Source: Wandonia haliotis (lineage in GTDB: Bacteria; Bacteroidota; Bacteroidia; Flavobacteriales_D; Crocinitomicaceae). Taken from it: a stretch of DNA of 64,000 bases. The stretch lies in NCBI RefSeq assembly GCF_039523435.1, contig NZ_BAAAFH010000011.1, positions 62,001 to 126,000 on the forward strand, given 5' to 3'. The position numbers and the translations under genes are program-made. Below are positions 25,227 to 34,878 of this stretch, in pieces; the stretch's first letter is position 1; every line of letters starts with the position of its first letter. Below the pieces are notes generated by a model, which was not told where the DNA came from, did not search any database, and was given only the letters and a program-made list of their open reading frames with translations.

Positions 25227-26999
25227 ATGACTTTTAACGAATTAGGGTTACGGCCGGAAGTTCTTCAAGCTCTTGAAAATATGAACTTTACAACACCAAC
25301 ACCTATACAGGAGAAAGCCATACCCCACCTTTTGTCCGGAGAGAGTGATTTTGTGGGATTGGCGCAGACAGGAACGGGGAAAACAGCAGCATTTGGATTA
25401 CCACTTTTAAGTATTATCGACTGGTCGAACAAATTTCCTCAGGGAATTATTATATGTCCGACCCGAGAGCTATGTCTTCAGATTGCAAAAGATTTAGCTG
25501 CTTTCGGAAAATATCTTCAGCCGGATACCGTAGTTGCTGTATACGGAGGAGCTGACATCAGGAGGCAGATCACGCAAATCAAAAAGGGAGCAAACATTAT
25601 TGTAGCTACTCCAGGTCGTTTGGTTGACTTGATCAACCGTAAGGCTATTGATCTGAACCGTATAGAAACGGTTGTACTGGATGAGGCAGACGAAATGCTG
25701 AATATGGGATTCAAAGAAGATATCGACATGATTCTTAACCAGACTCCCGATTACAAAAATGTATGGCTTTTTTCAGCGACAATGCCGAAGGAAGTTGCAC
25801 AGATTGCAAAGAATTATATGTTAGATCCGTTGGAAGTTTCCATCGGGCATAAAAATCAGAGTAACGAAAATATCGATCACATATATTATGTGGTGAAAGA
25901 ACGTGATCGTTACCTGGCATTGAAACGATTGATTGATGTTAACCCTGAAATTTTCGGACTGGTGTTTTGTCGTACGCGAAGAGAAACACAGGATGTCGCT
26001 GAAAAATTAGGAAAAGAAGGGTATAGCGCGGAACCATTGCATGGAGATTTGTCTCAGGCACAGCGTGACCGTGTTATGGATCGTTTCAGAAGAAGAGATT
26101 TACAATTATTGGTTGCTACTGACGTTGCAGCTCGTGGTATTGACGTAGATAATATTTCGCACGTGATCAATTATAACCTGCCGGATGATATTGAAAATTA
26201 TACGCACCGGAGTGGTAGAACAGCACGTGCAGGACGTAAAGGAGAATCTCTTGTTTTGATCAACCCAAAGGAAAAGTTCAAAATTAAGGCTATTGAAAAG
26301 CAGATGAGAACTACGTTTACGTTAGGTGAGATTCCTAGTACAGAACAAGTGTTCCAGACGCAGTTAAATTCAATTGTTCAGAAAGTAGTGGCAGCACCAT
26401 TACGCCATGAAGAATTGGATGAATTCATGCCTCAGATTATTGAAATGTTTGAAGGACATTCCAAAGAGGAAGTGATTCAGCAATTTGTAAGTGCTGAGTT
26501 TGCAAGATTTCTTGAGTTCTATAGAAATGCATCAGATCTTAATGCTAAAGCCTCGAGAGATGATAACGGAGGAGAGCGAAGAGAAAGAGGAAGAAGAAGA
26601 GAAAGCGATGGGAATGCACAGCGTTACTTTGTAAACCTCGGACGCAAGGACGGACTGAATCCAGGAGGATTATTGCGGGTAATTTGTGACGAAACAGGTT
26701 TGAATTCAAGTGATATTGGTCGTATTGATATTAAAGAAGCATTTTCATTCTTTGAAACAAAACCTGAATTAGCGAACCTTATTCTGGATGCATCGCGCAG
26801 AGCAGAGTTTGAAGGGAAATCACTCAATGTCGAGTTGACCAAGGATTCCGGAGGCGGAAGATCAGGAGGTCGTTCCAGAGGTGGTTCATCATCATCTTCG
26901 GGAGGAAGACGTTCAGGAGGATCAAAGTTTGGTTCTAAAGGATCATCATCAAAGTCCGGAGGATTTAAAGGTAAAAGAAGTTCAAAAAAGTCATATTAA
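25227..26999 (+). CDS. DEAD-box RNA helicase with DbpA-like RNA-binding domain and Gly/Ser/Arg tail
   Basis: 590 residues from the ATG at 25227 (MTFNELGLRPEVLQALENMN). All helicase motifs are present: Q-motif region TPIQEKAIP, motif I AQTGTGKT, PTRELCLQI, DEAD in VVLDEADEML, SAT, and motif VI HRSGRTARAGR. The C-terminal ~120 residues include a DbpA-type RNA-binding RRM-like domain (RYFVNLGRKDGLNPGGLLRV) and a low-complexity tail of SGG, GGRS and KSGG repeats ending KKSY. It probably unwinds rRNA during ribosome assembly or in the cold. typA follows after 8 bp. Confidence 0.92.
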   Translation: MTFNELGLRPEVLQALENMNFTTPTPIQEKAIPHLLSGESDFVGLAQTGTGKTAAFGLPLLSIIDWSNKFPQGIIICPTRELCLQIAKDLAAFGKYLQPDTVVAVYGGADIRRQITQIKKGANIIVATPGRLVDLINRKAIDLNRIETVVLDEADEMLNMGFKEDIDMILNQTPDYKNVWLFSATMPKEVAQIAKNYMLDPLEVSIGHKNQSNENIDHIYYVVKERDRYLALKRLIDVNPEIFGLVFCRTRRETQDVAEKLGKEGYSAEPLHGDLSQAQRDRVMDRFRRRDLQLLVATDVAARGIDVDNISHVINYNLPDDIENYTHRSGRTARAGRKGESLVLINPKEKFKIKAIEKQMRTTFTLGEIPSTEQVFQTQLNSIVQKVVAAPLRHEELDEFMPQIIEMFEGHSKEEVIQQFVSAEFARFLEFYRNASDLNAKASRDDNGGERRERGRRRESDGNAQRYFVNLGRKDGLNPGGLLRVICDETGLNSSDIGRIDIKEAFSFFETKPELANLILDASRRAEFEGKSLNVELTKDSGGGRSGGRSRGGSSSSSGGRRSGGSKFGSKGSSSKSGGFKGKRSSKKSY

Positions 27000-27007
27000 T
27001 TTAGTGC

Positions 27008-28807
27008 ATGGAAATCAGAAACATCGCAATTATTGCACACGTTGACCACGGTAAGACAACCCTGGTTGACCGAATGATCGAAGCAGGTGAAAGTTCTCTC
27101 GAAAAGAAAGAATCGGGAGGAGACCTGATAATGGATAACAATGACCTTGAAAGAGAAAGAGGAATTACAATTGTTTCCAAAAATGTATCCGTTCAGTATA
27201 AAGACACTAAAGTCAATATTATTGATACTCCGGGTCACGCCGACTTTGGTGGTGAGGTAGAACGTGTATTGAATATGGCTGACGGTGTTTGTTTGTTGGT
27301 GGATGCCTTTGAAGGACCTATGCCACAGACGCGTTTTGTACTTCAGAAAGCACTTCAGATTGGTTTGAAACCATTGGTTGTGATCAATAAAGTGGATAAG
27401 GACAATTGTACTCCGGAAGAAGTACATGAAAAAGTCTTTGATCTGATGTTTGAACTGGATGCTAATGAAGAGCAGTTGGAGTTTGCAACGATCTACGGTT
27501 CTGCGAAGAACGGTTGGATGTCAGAAGACTACAAGCAGCCTACTGATAGCATTACACCCTTGTTGGATAAAATTCTGGAGTATTTCCCACCTCGTAAAAT
27601 TGAGGAAGGGAATACGCAAATGCTGATTACTTCTCTGGATTTCTCTTCCTATGTTGGACGTATTGCAATCGGACGATTGAATCGCGGAGAATTGAAAGAA
27701 AATATGCCGGTTATTCTGTCAAAAAGAGATGGAAAGCAGGAAAAGCACCGTATTAAAGAGGTATTTGTTTTCGACGGAATAGAGCGTAAAAAAGTATCTG
27801 AAGTACAGGCGGGAGATGTTTGTGCGGTTACAGGGATTGAAGGTTTTGAAATCGGAGATACAATCTGTGATGCTGAAAATCCGCAACCCTTGCCAAGTAT
27901 CGCTATTGATGAACCAACAATGAGTATGTTGTTTAGTATCAATGACTCACCTTTCTTTGGTAAAGAAGGTAAGTTCGTTACATCACGTCATATTCAGGAG
28001 CGTCTTGAAAAAGAATTGGAAAAGAACCTTGCAATGCGTGTTGAACAAGGTGCAACAGCTGATAAATGGGTTGTATTCGGTCGTGGAGTAATGCACTTGT
28101 CGGTATTGATTGAGACAATGCGACGCGAAGGATATGAGCTTCAGGTAGGACAGCCTCAGGTAATCATTAAAGAAATTGACGGAGTAAAATGCGAGCCTGT
28201 TGAGGAGTTAACAATCGATTTACCGGAAGAGCATTCGGGAACGGCTGTTGAAGCAGTGTCGAAGCGTAAAGGAGAAATGACGGATATGGAACCGAAAGGA
28301 AATCGAATGATTATTCGTTTCCTTATTCCTTCGCGCGGAATTATCGGTTTGCGTAACTTCCTGTTGACACAAACAGCGGGTGAAGCGATCATGACACACC
28401 GTTTCCTTGAATTCCAGCCTTACAAAGGAGAAATTCCGGGACGTATGAACGGATCATTGATATCGATGGAGCAGGGATCGGCAATTCCTTATTCATTGAA
28501 CAACCTTCAGGAAAGAGGACGTTTCTTTGTAGAGCCAAACCAGGAAATCTATGAAGGACAGGTGATCGGAGAAAATTCACGTCAGGGAGATCTTGTTGTG
28601 AATGTCACAAAAACGAAAAAGCTGACAAATATGCGGTCTTCCGGGGCAGACGATAAGGTCAAATTGGCACCCCCGAAACGATTCAGTCTGGAAGAAGCAT
28701 TGGAATATATTCAATCAGATGAGTACGTGGAAGTTACTCCGCAAACAATTCGTTTGAGAAAGATTTTATTGAAAGAGCACGATAGAAAACGTGCCGGAGG
28801 AAAATAG
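27008..28807 (+). CDS. typA: Translational GTPase TypA/BipA
   Basis: 599 residues, normal length. Motifs: G1 AHVDHGKTTL, GITIVSKN, G3 DTPGHADFGGEVE, G4 NKVDKDN and G5-type YGSAKNGW, then EF-G domains II, III and V and the TypA-specific C-terminus (QEIYEGQVIGENSRQGDLVV). It binds 70S ribosomes and aids assembly or stress translation. It forms a probable two-gene unit with the DEAD-box helicase, both acting on ribosome biogenesis. Confidence 0.95.
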   Translation: MEIRNIAIIAHVDHGKTTLVDRMIEAGESSLEKKESGGDLIMDNNDLERERGITIVSKNVSVQYKDTKVNIIDTPGHADFGGEVERVLNMADGVCLLVDAFEGPMPQTRFVLQKALQIGLKPLVVINKVDKDNCTPEEVHEKVFDLMFELDANEEQLEFATIYGSAKNGWMSEDYKQPTDSITPLLDKILEYFPPRKIEEGNTQMLITSLDFSSYVGRIAIGRLNRGELKENMPVILSKRDGKQEKHRIKEVFVFDGIERKKVSEVQAGDVCAVTGIEGFEIGDTICDAENPQPLPSIAIDEPTMSMLFSINDSPFFGKEGKFVTSRHIQERLEKELEKNLAMRVEQGATADKWVVFGRGVMHLSVLIETMRREGYELQVGQPQVIIKEIDGVKCEPVEELTIDLPEEHSGTAVEAVSKRKGEMTDMEPKGNRMIIRFLIPSRGIIGLRNFLLTQTAGEAIMTHRFLEFQPYKGEIPGRMNGSLISMEQGSAIPYSLNNLQERGRFFVEPNQEIYEGQVIGENSRQGDLVVNVTKTKKLTNMRSSGADDKVKLAPPKRFSLEEALEYIQSDEYVEVTPQTIRLRKILLKEHDRKRAGGK

Positions 28808-28815
28808 GTACAAGG

Positions 28816-28845
28816 AAAAATGAGTGGGATTTCCCGCTCATTTTT
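28816..28845 (+). terminator. Strong intrinsic terminator after typA
   Basis: A 14-bp stem (28816-28829 with 28832-28845, one T-G wobble) of AAAAATGAGTGGGA pairing to its complement around a 2-nt loop, followed by CG and a TTT run. It lies 9 bp past the typA stop. Confidence 0.88.
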
Positions 28846-28948
28846 CGTTTTGGGAATCAAATTTGTTAATCAATTGTTGATAACAAATCCAAAGGCGGAG
28901 GAAAACACCTTTTTCCTTTCGTATCTTTAGAAAAGCAAATGTAGGCGT

Positions 28949-30361
28949 ATGTTTGACAGCGAAGAGGAAGAGTACAGAGATAGCGCTTTTTACGATGATT
29001 TAGAGCGGTTTGAGACCATGATAAAGAATGGTTCTTCGGAGTTTTTTGATTCGGATCGTCTTGAAATGATGCTTGATCATTTTATCATGAATAACCAGTA
29101 TCGGAAAGCATTGGCATGTGTAGATCATGCGCTCTATCATTTTCCGATGAATACAACCTTTAAAATCCGTAAGGCTCAGGTGTTGTCCGGAGGAGGTAAG
29201 TTGAATGAGGCACTGAACTTACTGCTTGAAGTAGAACGCTTTGTTCAGGAAGATCAGGAGTACTTATTGACCCGTGCATCTGTTCACAGTCAGCTCAGAG
29301 ATTCTAAAAGTGCTGTTAGGTATTTTGAAAAAGCATTGGCGCAAAGTTCCGGAGAGGAACGGGATGAAATCTATGTTGATTTATCGTTTGAATACCAGGC
29401 ACTGGATGATTATGATTCGGCGATCCGGATATTGACGGAGGCGGTTTCAGAGAATCCGGAGAATGAAAGTGCTGTCTATGAACTGGCATATTGTTATGAT
29501 CAGAAAGGAGATATAGAAGAAGCGGTTAAATGCTACGAGGTTTATCTGGATTTTAACCCGTATTCATTTACTACCTGGTATAATCTGGGGAACGCCTATT
29601 CGAAAGCTGAAAACTACGAAAAAGCGGCTTGGGCATACGATTACAGTATCCTGATCAATGATAACTTTACTTCGGCTTATTTTAATCTGGCGAATGCCTA
29701 TGTTTCTTTGAATAAGTTCCGAATGGCGATTGAGTGCTTTGAAAAATGCATGGAGCTGGATGGAGAAGATGCTGTAATTGTAAATTATATTGCAGAAGCA
29801 TACGAACAATTGGAAGAGTATGATCTGGCTTTACATTATTACAGACTCAGTCGTGAATTAAGTCCGGAACTTCCCGAACCCTGGTTGGGAACCGGAATCG
29901 TTCTTGATTTGCAGGGAAAAGAAAATGAGGCTATTCATTTTATCCGAAAAGCAGTTGAACTGGAACCGAACAATCCGGATTATTTCCATGTGTTGGGAGG
30001 ATGTGAGCTGAAAGTAGGGGATTTGGAAGCTGCAGAGGTAGCCTACAGCAAAGGACTTGCTCTTGATCCGTCAAATGAAGACCTGCTGATTGACTATATC
30101 AAACTTGTCGCTGTTAACGATTTGGAAACAGGCGTCGAACGGCTTGAGCAGTTTATAACAGAAAATCAACTGGAAGGAGTATCTAAGTTACTGTTAGTCA
30201 AATTGTACTGGATGGTTGGTAAACAATCAGATGCATTATTACTGTTTAAAGATCTTGTCTTTTTGCGTCCTAATGTGGCGAAAAAACTATTTTTACACTT
30301 TGAAGAGGCTGAGATGATACCTCAGTTTATTCAATTGTATGAACTAATTGAAGAAAAATAA
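28949..30361 (+). CDS. Tetratricopeptide repeat (TPR) protein
   Basis: 470 residues, no signal peptide, almost entirely TPR helices. Clear repeats include NEALNLLLEVERF, AIRILTEAVSENPENESAVYE, TTWYNLGNAYSKAENYEKA, TSAYFNLANAYVSLNKFR and EAAEVAYSKGLALDPSNED, with an acidic N-terminus (MFDSEEEEYRD). TPR proteins are scaffolds for protein-protein contact; no enzyme is implied. It follows the typA terminator and precedes the ComA-like gene by 4 bp, suggesting co-transcription. Confidence 0.85.
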   Translation: MFDSEEEEYRDSAFYDDLERFETMIKNGSSEFFDSDRLEMMLDHFIMNNQYRKALACVDHALYHFPMNTTFKIRKAQVLSGGGKLNEALNLLLEVERFVQEDQEYLLTRASVHSQLRDSKSAVRYFEKALAQSSGEERDEIYVDLSFEYQALDDYDSAIRILTEAVSENPENESAVYELAYCYDQKGDIEEAVKCYEVYLDFNPYSFTTWYNLGNAYSKAENYEKAAWAYDYSILINDNFTSAYFNLANAYVSLNKFRMAIECFEKCMELDGEDAVIVNYIAEAYEQLEEYDLALHYYRLSRELSPELPEPWLGTGIVLDLQGKENEAIHFIRKAVELEPNNPDYFHVLGGCELKVGDLEAAEVAYSKGLALDPSNEDLLIDYIKLVAVNDLETGVERLEQFITENQLEGVSKLLLVKLYWMVGKQSDALLLFKDLVFLRPNVAKKLFLHFEEAEMIPQFIQLYELIEEK

Positions 30362-30365
30362 TAAG

Positions 30366-31196
30366 ATGAATTTTGAATTGCCTTTTATTCCGAGCAGAAG
30401 TAGTAGACCCCGAAAAAAAGGGGTTACCATGATGATGGATAAAGGATTGGGATTGAAAGAGACCGAATTGTTTATTGAAGGGAATGCCCCTTATACAGAT
30501 ATCGTGAAGTTTGGATTTGGGACTGCTATGGTAACTCCAAATCTGGAAGAGAAGTTGAAACTCTACAAGCAGGCAGGGATCCGTCCGTATTTTGGAGGAA
30601 CCTTGTTTGAAGTATTTTATGCGCGTGGAATGCATGAGGACTTTTTCCGACTTTTGGATAAATACGATCTTGATCTGGCTGAGATATCTGATGGTTCCAT
30701 TATCATTCCACATGAGGAAAAATGTGAATTGATTGCAAAAATGTCTAAGGACAGAACAATCCTTTCCGAAGTGGGGTCTAAAGATTCAGGGATTCTGATT
30801 AGCCCGGGAAAATGGATTAAGAGCATGAAAATGGAGCTGGAAGCAGGTTCATGGAAAGTAATTGCTGAAGGACGAGAAGCAGGAAATGTTGGTGTTTTCC
30901 GTGCTAACGGAACAGCACACACCCTGTTGATTAATCGTATTATTAAAGCGGTTAATCCGGATGATATTTTGTGGGAGGCACCTCAGAAAAACCAGCAGGT
31001 TTGGTTTATAAAGCTCTTCGGAGCCGATGTGAACCTGGGGAATATTGCTCCTAATGAGGTAATTCCCTTGGAATGTCTGCGTCTTGGTCTTAGAGGGGAT
31101 ACATTCTTTGAAAGTTTACCAAAAGATGTAGAAGAGCGACTTCGTCAGCGAAATGATGAAGATGCAGTTGAAGAGGAGGAAGAAGAACAGGAATAA
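30366..31196 (+). CDS. Phosphosulfolactate synthase-like protein (ComA family)
   Basis: 276 residues from the ATG at 30366 (MNFELPFIPSRSSRPRKKG). ComA adds sulfite to phosphoenolpyruvate to make phosphosulfolactate, the first step of coenzyme M synthesis in methanogens. The barrel landmarks match: GVTMMMDKGLGL, VKFGFGTAMVTP, RPYFGGTLFEVFYARG, SDGSIIIPHEEK, ILSEVGSK and FIKLFGADVNLGNI. The tail is acidic (EEEEEEQE). The bacterium lacks obvious CoM genes here, so a role in sulfonate or sulfonolipid metabolism is an inference. No partner gene is adjacent. Confidence 0.8.
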   Translation: MNFELPFIPSRSSRPRKKGVTMMMDKGLGLKETELFIEGNAPYTDIVKFGFGTAMVTPNLEEKLKLYKQAGIRPYFGGTLFEVFYARGMHEDFFRLLDKYDLDLAEISDGSIIIPHEEKCELIAKMSKDRTILSEVGSKDSGILISPGKWIKSMKMELEAGSWKVIAEGREAGNVGVFRANGTAHTLLINRIIKAVNPDDILWEAPQKNQQVWFIKLFGADVNLGNIAPNEVIPLECLRLGLRGDTFFESLPKDVEERLRQRNDEDAVEEEEEEQE

Positions 31197-31199
31197 TTT

Positions 31200-31239
31200 C
31201 GTATTTTTAAAGAAGAATAGAAAACTATTCTGAAATACG
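31200..31239 (+). other. Two-stem hairpin in the leader of the haem lipoprotein gene
   Basis: Inner stem AGAATAG/CTATTCT (31214-31220 with 31225-31231, loop AAAA) inside an outer pair CGTATTT/AAATACG (31200-31206 with 31233-31239). There is no T-run after it on either strand, so it is not a standard terminator. It could be an mRNA leader structure. Confidence 0.35.
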
Positions 31240-31253
31240 GTAATTATTGCGTT

Positions 31254-31847
31254 ATGAAAAAGGTTTCAACAGGTGGGATTGTACTACTGCTGCTTTTGTT
31301 CGCAGCTTGTCAGACGGAAACGGATACAATAGTTTCTTCCGATCAGTTAATTTCAGATGTTCCTGATACGGATCGGTTGGATAGCTTAATAGGGGAGGTA
31401 CAAAGTGTGCTTATTGGCAACCTTACTTCTGCCATTGAGAAAGAGGGATTTGAATCTGCCGTATTATTTTGTAGTAGTAAAGCCCAGAACCTGACAGATT
31501 CGATGTCTGAAGTGGTCGGTGCACGAATCAGTCGTGTGTCGGCTCAGAATAGAAACGAAAAAAATGCTCCTGACGCATACGAGAAAGAAGTTTTACTTGC
31601 TTTTCAAAAAGGAAAAGAAAGTGGTAATATGCCGCTATCCCAGATTAATCAAACACAACATACGTATTATAAACCTATTTTAATAGGAATGCCTGTTTGT
31701 TTGAAATGCCACGGGAATGAAGAAGATAGAGATCCTGCAGCGTATGCAGTGATAAAAGAATATTATCCGCATGACAAGGCTATTGAGTATTCACTTGGTG
31801 ATTTCCGTGGAATGTGGGTGTTGGACTACGAAGGATTACTGGATTAA
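31254..31847 (+). CDS. DUF3365 (Tll0287-like) haem-binding lipoprotein
   Basis: 197 residues. The lipoprotein signal ends VLLLLFAACQTE. A single c-type haem motif CLKCHG lies in MPVCLKCHG near residue 145. The C-terminus is FRGMWVLDYEGLLD. Tll0287-like proteins are periplasmic haem-bound sensors or electron carriers. It lies between the ComA-like gene and pcm, both in the same direction; the pcm start is 5 bp after this stop. Confidence 0.75.
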   Translation: MKKVSTGGIVLLLLLFAACQTETDTIVSSDQLISDVPDTDRLDSLIGEVQSVLIGNLTSAIEKEGFESAVLFCSSKAQNLTDSMSEVVGARISRVSAQNRNEKNAPDAYEKEVLLAFQKGKESGNMPLSQINQTQHTYYKPILIGMPVCLKCHGNEEDRDPAAYAVIKEYYPHDKAIEYSLGDFRGMWVLDYEGLLD

Positions 31848-31852
31848 GAAAA

Positions 31853-32497
31853 ATGGAAGATAGTTTTAAGCATAAGGGGATGAGAAAAAAACTCATCGAG
31901 GAATTACGTTATTTTGGTATAACAGAAGAGCGTGTTCTGGACGCGATGATGAAAATCCCCCGCCATTTTTTCTTAGACCTTGCTTTTGTAGAGCAGGCAT
32001 ATTCTAATGTCGCTTTTCAGATCGGGGTAGGACAGACGATCAGTCACCCGCGAACGGTTGCCTACCAAACTCAGTTACTGAATCCGCAAAGAGGACAAAA
32101 AATTCTTGAGATTGGTACAGGGTCAGGATACCAGACAAGTGTCCTGTGTGAAATGGGGGCACGTGTATACAGTATGGAACGTCAGAAAGAACTCTTTATA
32201 AAATCGAGAAAAATTATTAGTCAGTTGGGGTATACTCCGAAACTGTTTTTTGGCGATGGCTATAAAGGAATGCCCTCGTATGCTCCGTATGATGGGATAA
32301 TCGTTACTTGTGGAGCTCCGTTTATTCCCGAAGCTTTGGTGGAACAGCTGAAGCCCGGAGGAAAGATGATCATTCCGGTAGGAGAGGGGGCTAAACAGAT
32401 TATGCACCAGGTAACAAAGAATCCGGACGGAACGTTACAAGTAGATCAGTTTGGTGAATTCTCTTTTGTTCCTATGTTAGAAAAAGTGGCAAAGTAA
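31853..32497 (+). CDS. pcm: Protein-L-isoaspartate O-methyltransferase
   Basis: 214 residues from the ATG at 31853 (MEDSFKHKGMRKKLIEEL). It uses S-adenosylmethionine to repair isoaspartyl sites in aged proteins. Motifs: PRHFFL, the family hallmark VGQTISHPRTVA, motif I EIGTGSGYQT, and DGIIVTCGAPFIPEALVEQL. The stop overlaps the next start as TAATG, so the downstream gene is translationally coupled. Confidence 0.9.
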   Translation: MEDSFKHKGMRKKLIEELRYFGITEERVLDAMMKIPRHFFLDLAFVEQAYSNVAFQIGVGQTISHPRTVAYQTQLLNPQRGQKILEIGTGSGYQTSVLCEMGARVYSMERQKELFIKSRKIISQLGYTPKLFFGDGYKGMPSYAPYDGIIVTCGAPFIPEALVEQLKPGGKMIIPVGEGAKQIMHQVTKNPDGTLQVDQFGEFSFVPMLEKVAK

Positions 32498-32910
32498 TGA
32501 TAAATTGGGTCACACTTACTGAATATTACGATCCGATAAAAGCTCATTTCGCACGCATACAGCTGGAGGCTAACGAAATTCCCTGTCAGTTGAAGGATGA
32601 ACAAATCGTTTCTGTAAATCCACTTTATGCTAATGCTGTTGGGGGTATTAAACTGCAGGTTCCCGATTCTTATATTGAAAAAGCGTTGCAAGTTATTCGG
32701 GAAATGAATGAGCTTCCGTATATCGATAAGGAAGGGAAAGCGATTCAATGCCCAAAATGTGGGGGAACTAATGTTACCAATGATTTTAATGATATTTCCG
32801 GGTTCAGGAGCTTTATAGCAATGCTGATCTCGTTTGCTTTTTCTGTCTGGCCTTTGTACAAAAAGGAAGTGTACTACTGCAAAAGCTGCAAAAGAACTTT
32901 CGGAGGGTAA
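32497..32910 (+). CDS. DUF2007 signal-transducer-like protein with zinc ribbon
   Basis: 137 residues. The N-terminal ~70 residues match the DUF2007 putative signal-transducing domain (VTLTEYYDPIKAHFARIQLE, NAVGGIKLQVP). The C-terminal part has a zinc ribbon formed by CPKCGG and CKSCKRTF, with a hydrophobic helix (ISFAFSVWPLYKK) between the two pairs. The function is unknown. Its start overlaps the pcm stop by one base, and it converges on the ABC exporter gene 2 bp on. Confidence 0.7.
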   Translation: MINWVTLTEYYDPIKAHFARIQLEANEIPCQLKDEQIVSVNPLYANAVGGIKLQVPDSYIEKALQVIREMNELPYIDKEGKAIQCPKCGGTNVTNDFNDISGFRSFIAMLISFAFSVWPLYKKEVYYCKSCKRTFGG

Positions 32911-32912
32911 AA

Positions 32913-34733
32913 TTAGTTTCCGCCTTGCAATTGCATTAGGTTAGAATAAATACCATTTTCGATTTCCATAAGGACTTCGTGTTTTCCGGATTCAACTACT
33001 TTTCCATTGTCAATTACGATGATTTTGTCGGCTTTTCGAATCGTTGACAGACGGTGCGCAATGACAATACTGGTTCGACCAACCATTAGTTTATCCAGAG
33101 CTTCCTGAACCAGTTTTTCCGATTCGGAGTCTAAGGCACTGGTAGCTTCATCCAGAATTAGTATAGCCGGATCTTTTAGAACAGCTCTGGCAATGGCAAT
33201 GCGTTGCTTTTGTCCTCCGGATAACTGGATTCCGCGATCACCAACTTCTGTATTAAATTTATCAGGGAAACTTTCGATGAAGTCAAATGCATTCGCCTGA
33301 CGTGCTGCTTCCCGAATTTCTTCTTCTGTAGCATCGGGGTTACCGTATGCTATATTTTCCCGGATAGTTCCTGAGAATAAAATGACTTCCTGAGGAACAA
33401 TTGCCATTTGACTTCTCAGGTTTTTTACCTCAATAGTATCAATGGAGTTATTATCAAACAGAATTGCGCCGTCCCGGATAGTGTAATAATTCAATAACAG
33501 GGAAGATATAGTTGACTTCCCGGCACCACTCGAACCAACAAGAGCGATCGTTTCTCCAGGCTGCGCTTCAAAAGAAAGTCCTTTTAAGACTTCCACATCA
33601 GGTCGTTGCGGGTAAGCAAAACGGACATCTTTAAACTCGATTTTTCCGTGCAACTGAATTTCCTGTTTCCCTTTTAGCAATTCCTGCTCCGAAGCTTCTT
33701 CAATAATATTCATTAAATGTTCGGTTGATCCCACTGCTTTTTGAATGGAGGCGAATAAATCGGGAAGAGAACCGACAGAAGCACCTAACATCACAGTAAA
33801 CATGATAAAGGAGAAAAAGTCAGCCAAACTCATAGCTTGCTCAACCTGAACCATGTGAACACCTTTCCAGATGATGAAGATAATGGCTCCGAAAAGACAT
33901 AGAAAAATGAAAGAGACAAAAATTCCCCGCCAGTTTCCACTTTTTATATTCAACTGACGGATCTCTTCGATGGCCTTTTTGAATTTAAGTAGTTCAAGGG
34001 CTTCGTTGGTAAATGATTTTACATTAGAGATTCCTATCAGACTTTCTTCTATAATCCCGTTGGACGCAGCAGCGGAGTCTTGCGCTTTTTTAGATAGTCC
34101 CCGAATGAAACGCCCGAAGAAAACAGCAACAATAGCCATTACCGGAACCGTAGCAAGCATAATTAATGCTAATTCCCAGGATAGAAAGAACAGCCAGATA
34201 ACGACTCCTAAAACAATGACAACCTGGCGAAAAAATTCAGCAATGGTTGTACGCATAGTTTCCTGAATGAGGTTCAGGTCTCCGGAAATCCTGCTGGTGA
34301 GTTCGCCCACTTTGTTTTTATTGAAAAAATCCATGGGCATATGGATAAGTCTGTTAAAGGCAACATATCTGAGATCCCGAAGTGTGTTTTCAGTTACCCG
34401 GGTGAAAAGAATAATCCGGAAGTAGGAAAAAACAGATTGTAATAGAAACAAAATAAAGAGTGCAAATGCAATTGAGTTAATACTATCCAACTGCAGGAGA
34501 GAAGAACTCTGTTCAGGAGAGCTAAGGTCTGCCATATTAGCAGGAGAACCTAGCAATTGCCCCATTAGATAAGGGAATAATAATCCGACAGAGCTGGAAA
34601 AAACGAGAAATATCCAGCCAATAATGAAAGTCCCCTTGTAAGGTCCGATGTAGGAGAAAATTCGTCTGGCTTTAGCGTATGAATCCTTAGATAGTTTTAT
34701 TTTTTCCTTTTTATCCTTATTCGGTCTGAGCAT
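32913..34733 (-). CDS. ABC exporter, MsbA-like fused permease/ATPase
   Basis: 606 residues from the ATG at 34733 (MLRPNKDKKEKIKLS); an upstream TTG adds eleven residues. Six transmembrane helices occupy about 30-320. The ATPase follows with Walker A GSSGAGKST, Q-loop AIVPQEVILF, signature LSGGQKQRIAIARA, Walker B ILILDEATSALD and switch AHR. It is probably a homodimeric lipid or drug flippase like MsbA. A TACTTTTG element (34758-34751, minus) may be its -7 box. Confidence 0.88.
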   Translation of the reverse strand: MLRPNKDKKEKIKLSKDSYAKARRIFSYIGPYKGTFIIGWIFLVFSSSVGLLFPYLMGQLLGSPANMADLSSPEQSSSLLQLDSINSIAFALFILFLLQSVFSYFRIILFTRVTENTLRDLRYVAFNRLIHMPMDFFNKNKVGELTSRISGDLNLIQETMRTTIAEFFRQVVIVLGVVIWLFFLSWELALIMLATVPVMAIVAVFFGRFIRGLSKKAQDSAAASNGIIEESLIGISNVKSFTNEALELLKFKKAIEEIRQLNIKSGNWRGIFVSFIFLCLFGAIIFIIWKGVHMVQVEQAMSLADFFSFIMFTVMLGASVGSLPDLFASIQKAVGSTEHLMNIIEEASEQELLKGKQEIQLHGKIEFKDVRFAYPQRPDVEVLKGLSFEAQPGETIALVGSSGAGKSTISSLLLNYYTIRDGAILFDNNSIDTIEVKNLRSQMAIVPQEVILFSGTIRENIAYGNPDATEEEIREAARQANAFDFIESFPDKFNTEVGDRGIQLSGGQKQRIAIARAVLKDPAILILDEATSALDSESEKLVQEALDKLMVGRTSIVIAHRLSTIRKADKIIVIDNGKVVESGKHEVLMEIENGIYSNLMQLQGGN

Positions 34734-34808
34734 GCTGAGATTCTTTTCCACAAAAGTAGTTGACAAAGCCTTATTGACGACTTTTTTCTACTTTTTTTAA
34801 TAATTTTG

Positions 34809-34837
34809 TTGCTGTGTCCAAATTTATACTATCTTTG
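34809..34837 (+). promoter_or_regulatory. Sigma-A promoter of rpmH
   Basis: TTG (34809-34811), an 18-nt spacer and a perfect TATCTTTG (34830-34837), matching the Bacteroidetes -33/-7 consensus. The leader before the rpmH ATG at 34879 is about 35 nt. Confidence 0.65.
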
Positions 34838-34878
34838 CAGTCCGAATTTGAAATACGAATTGATAATAATAAAAGGTC

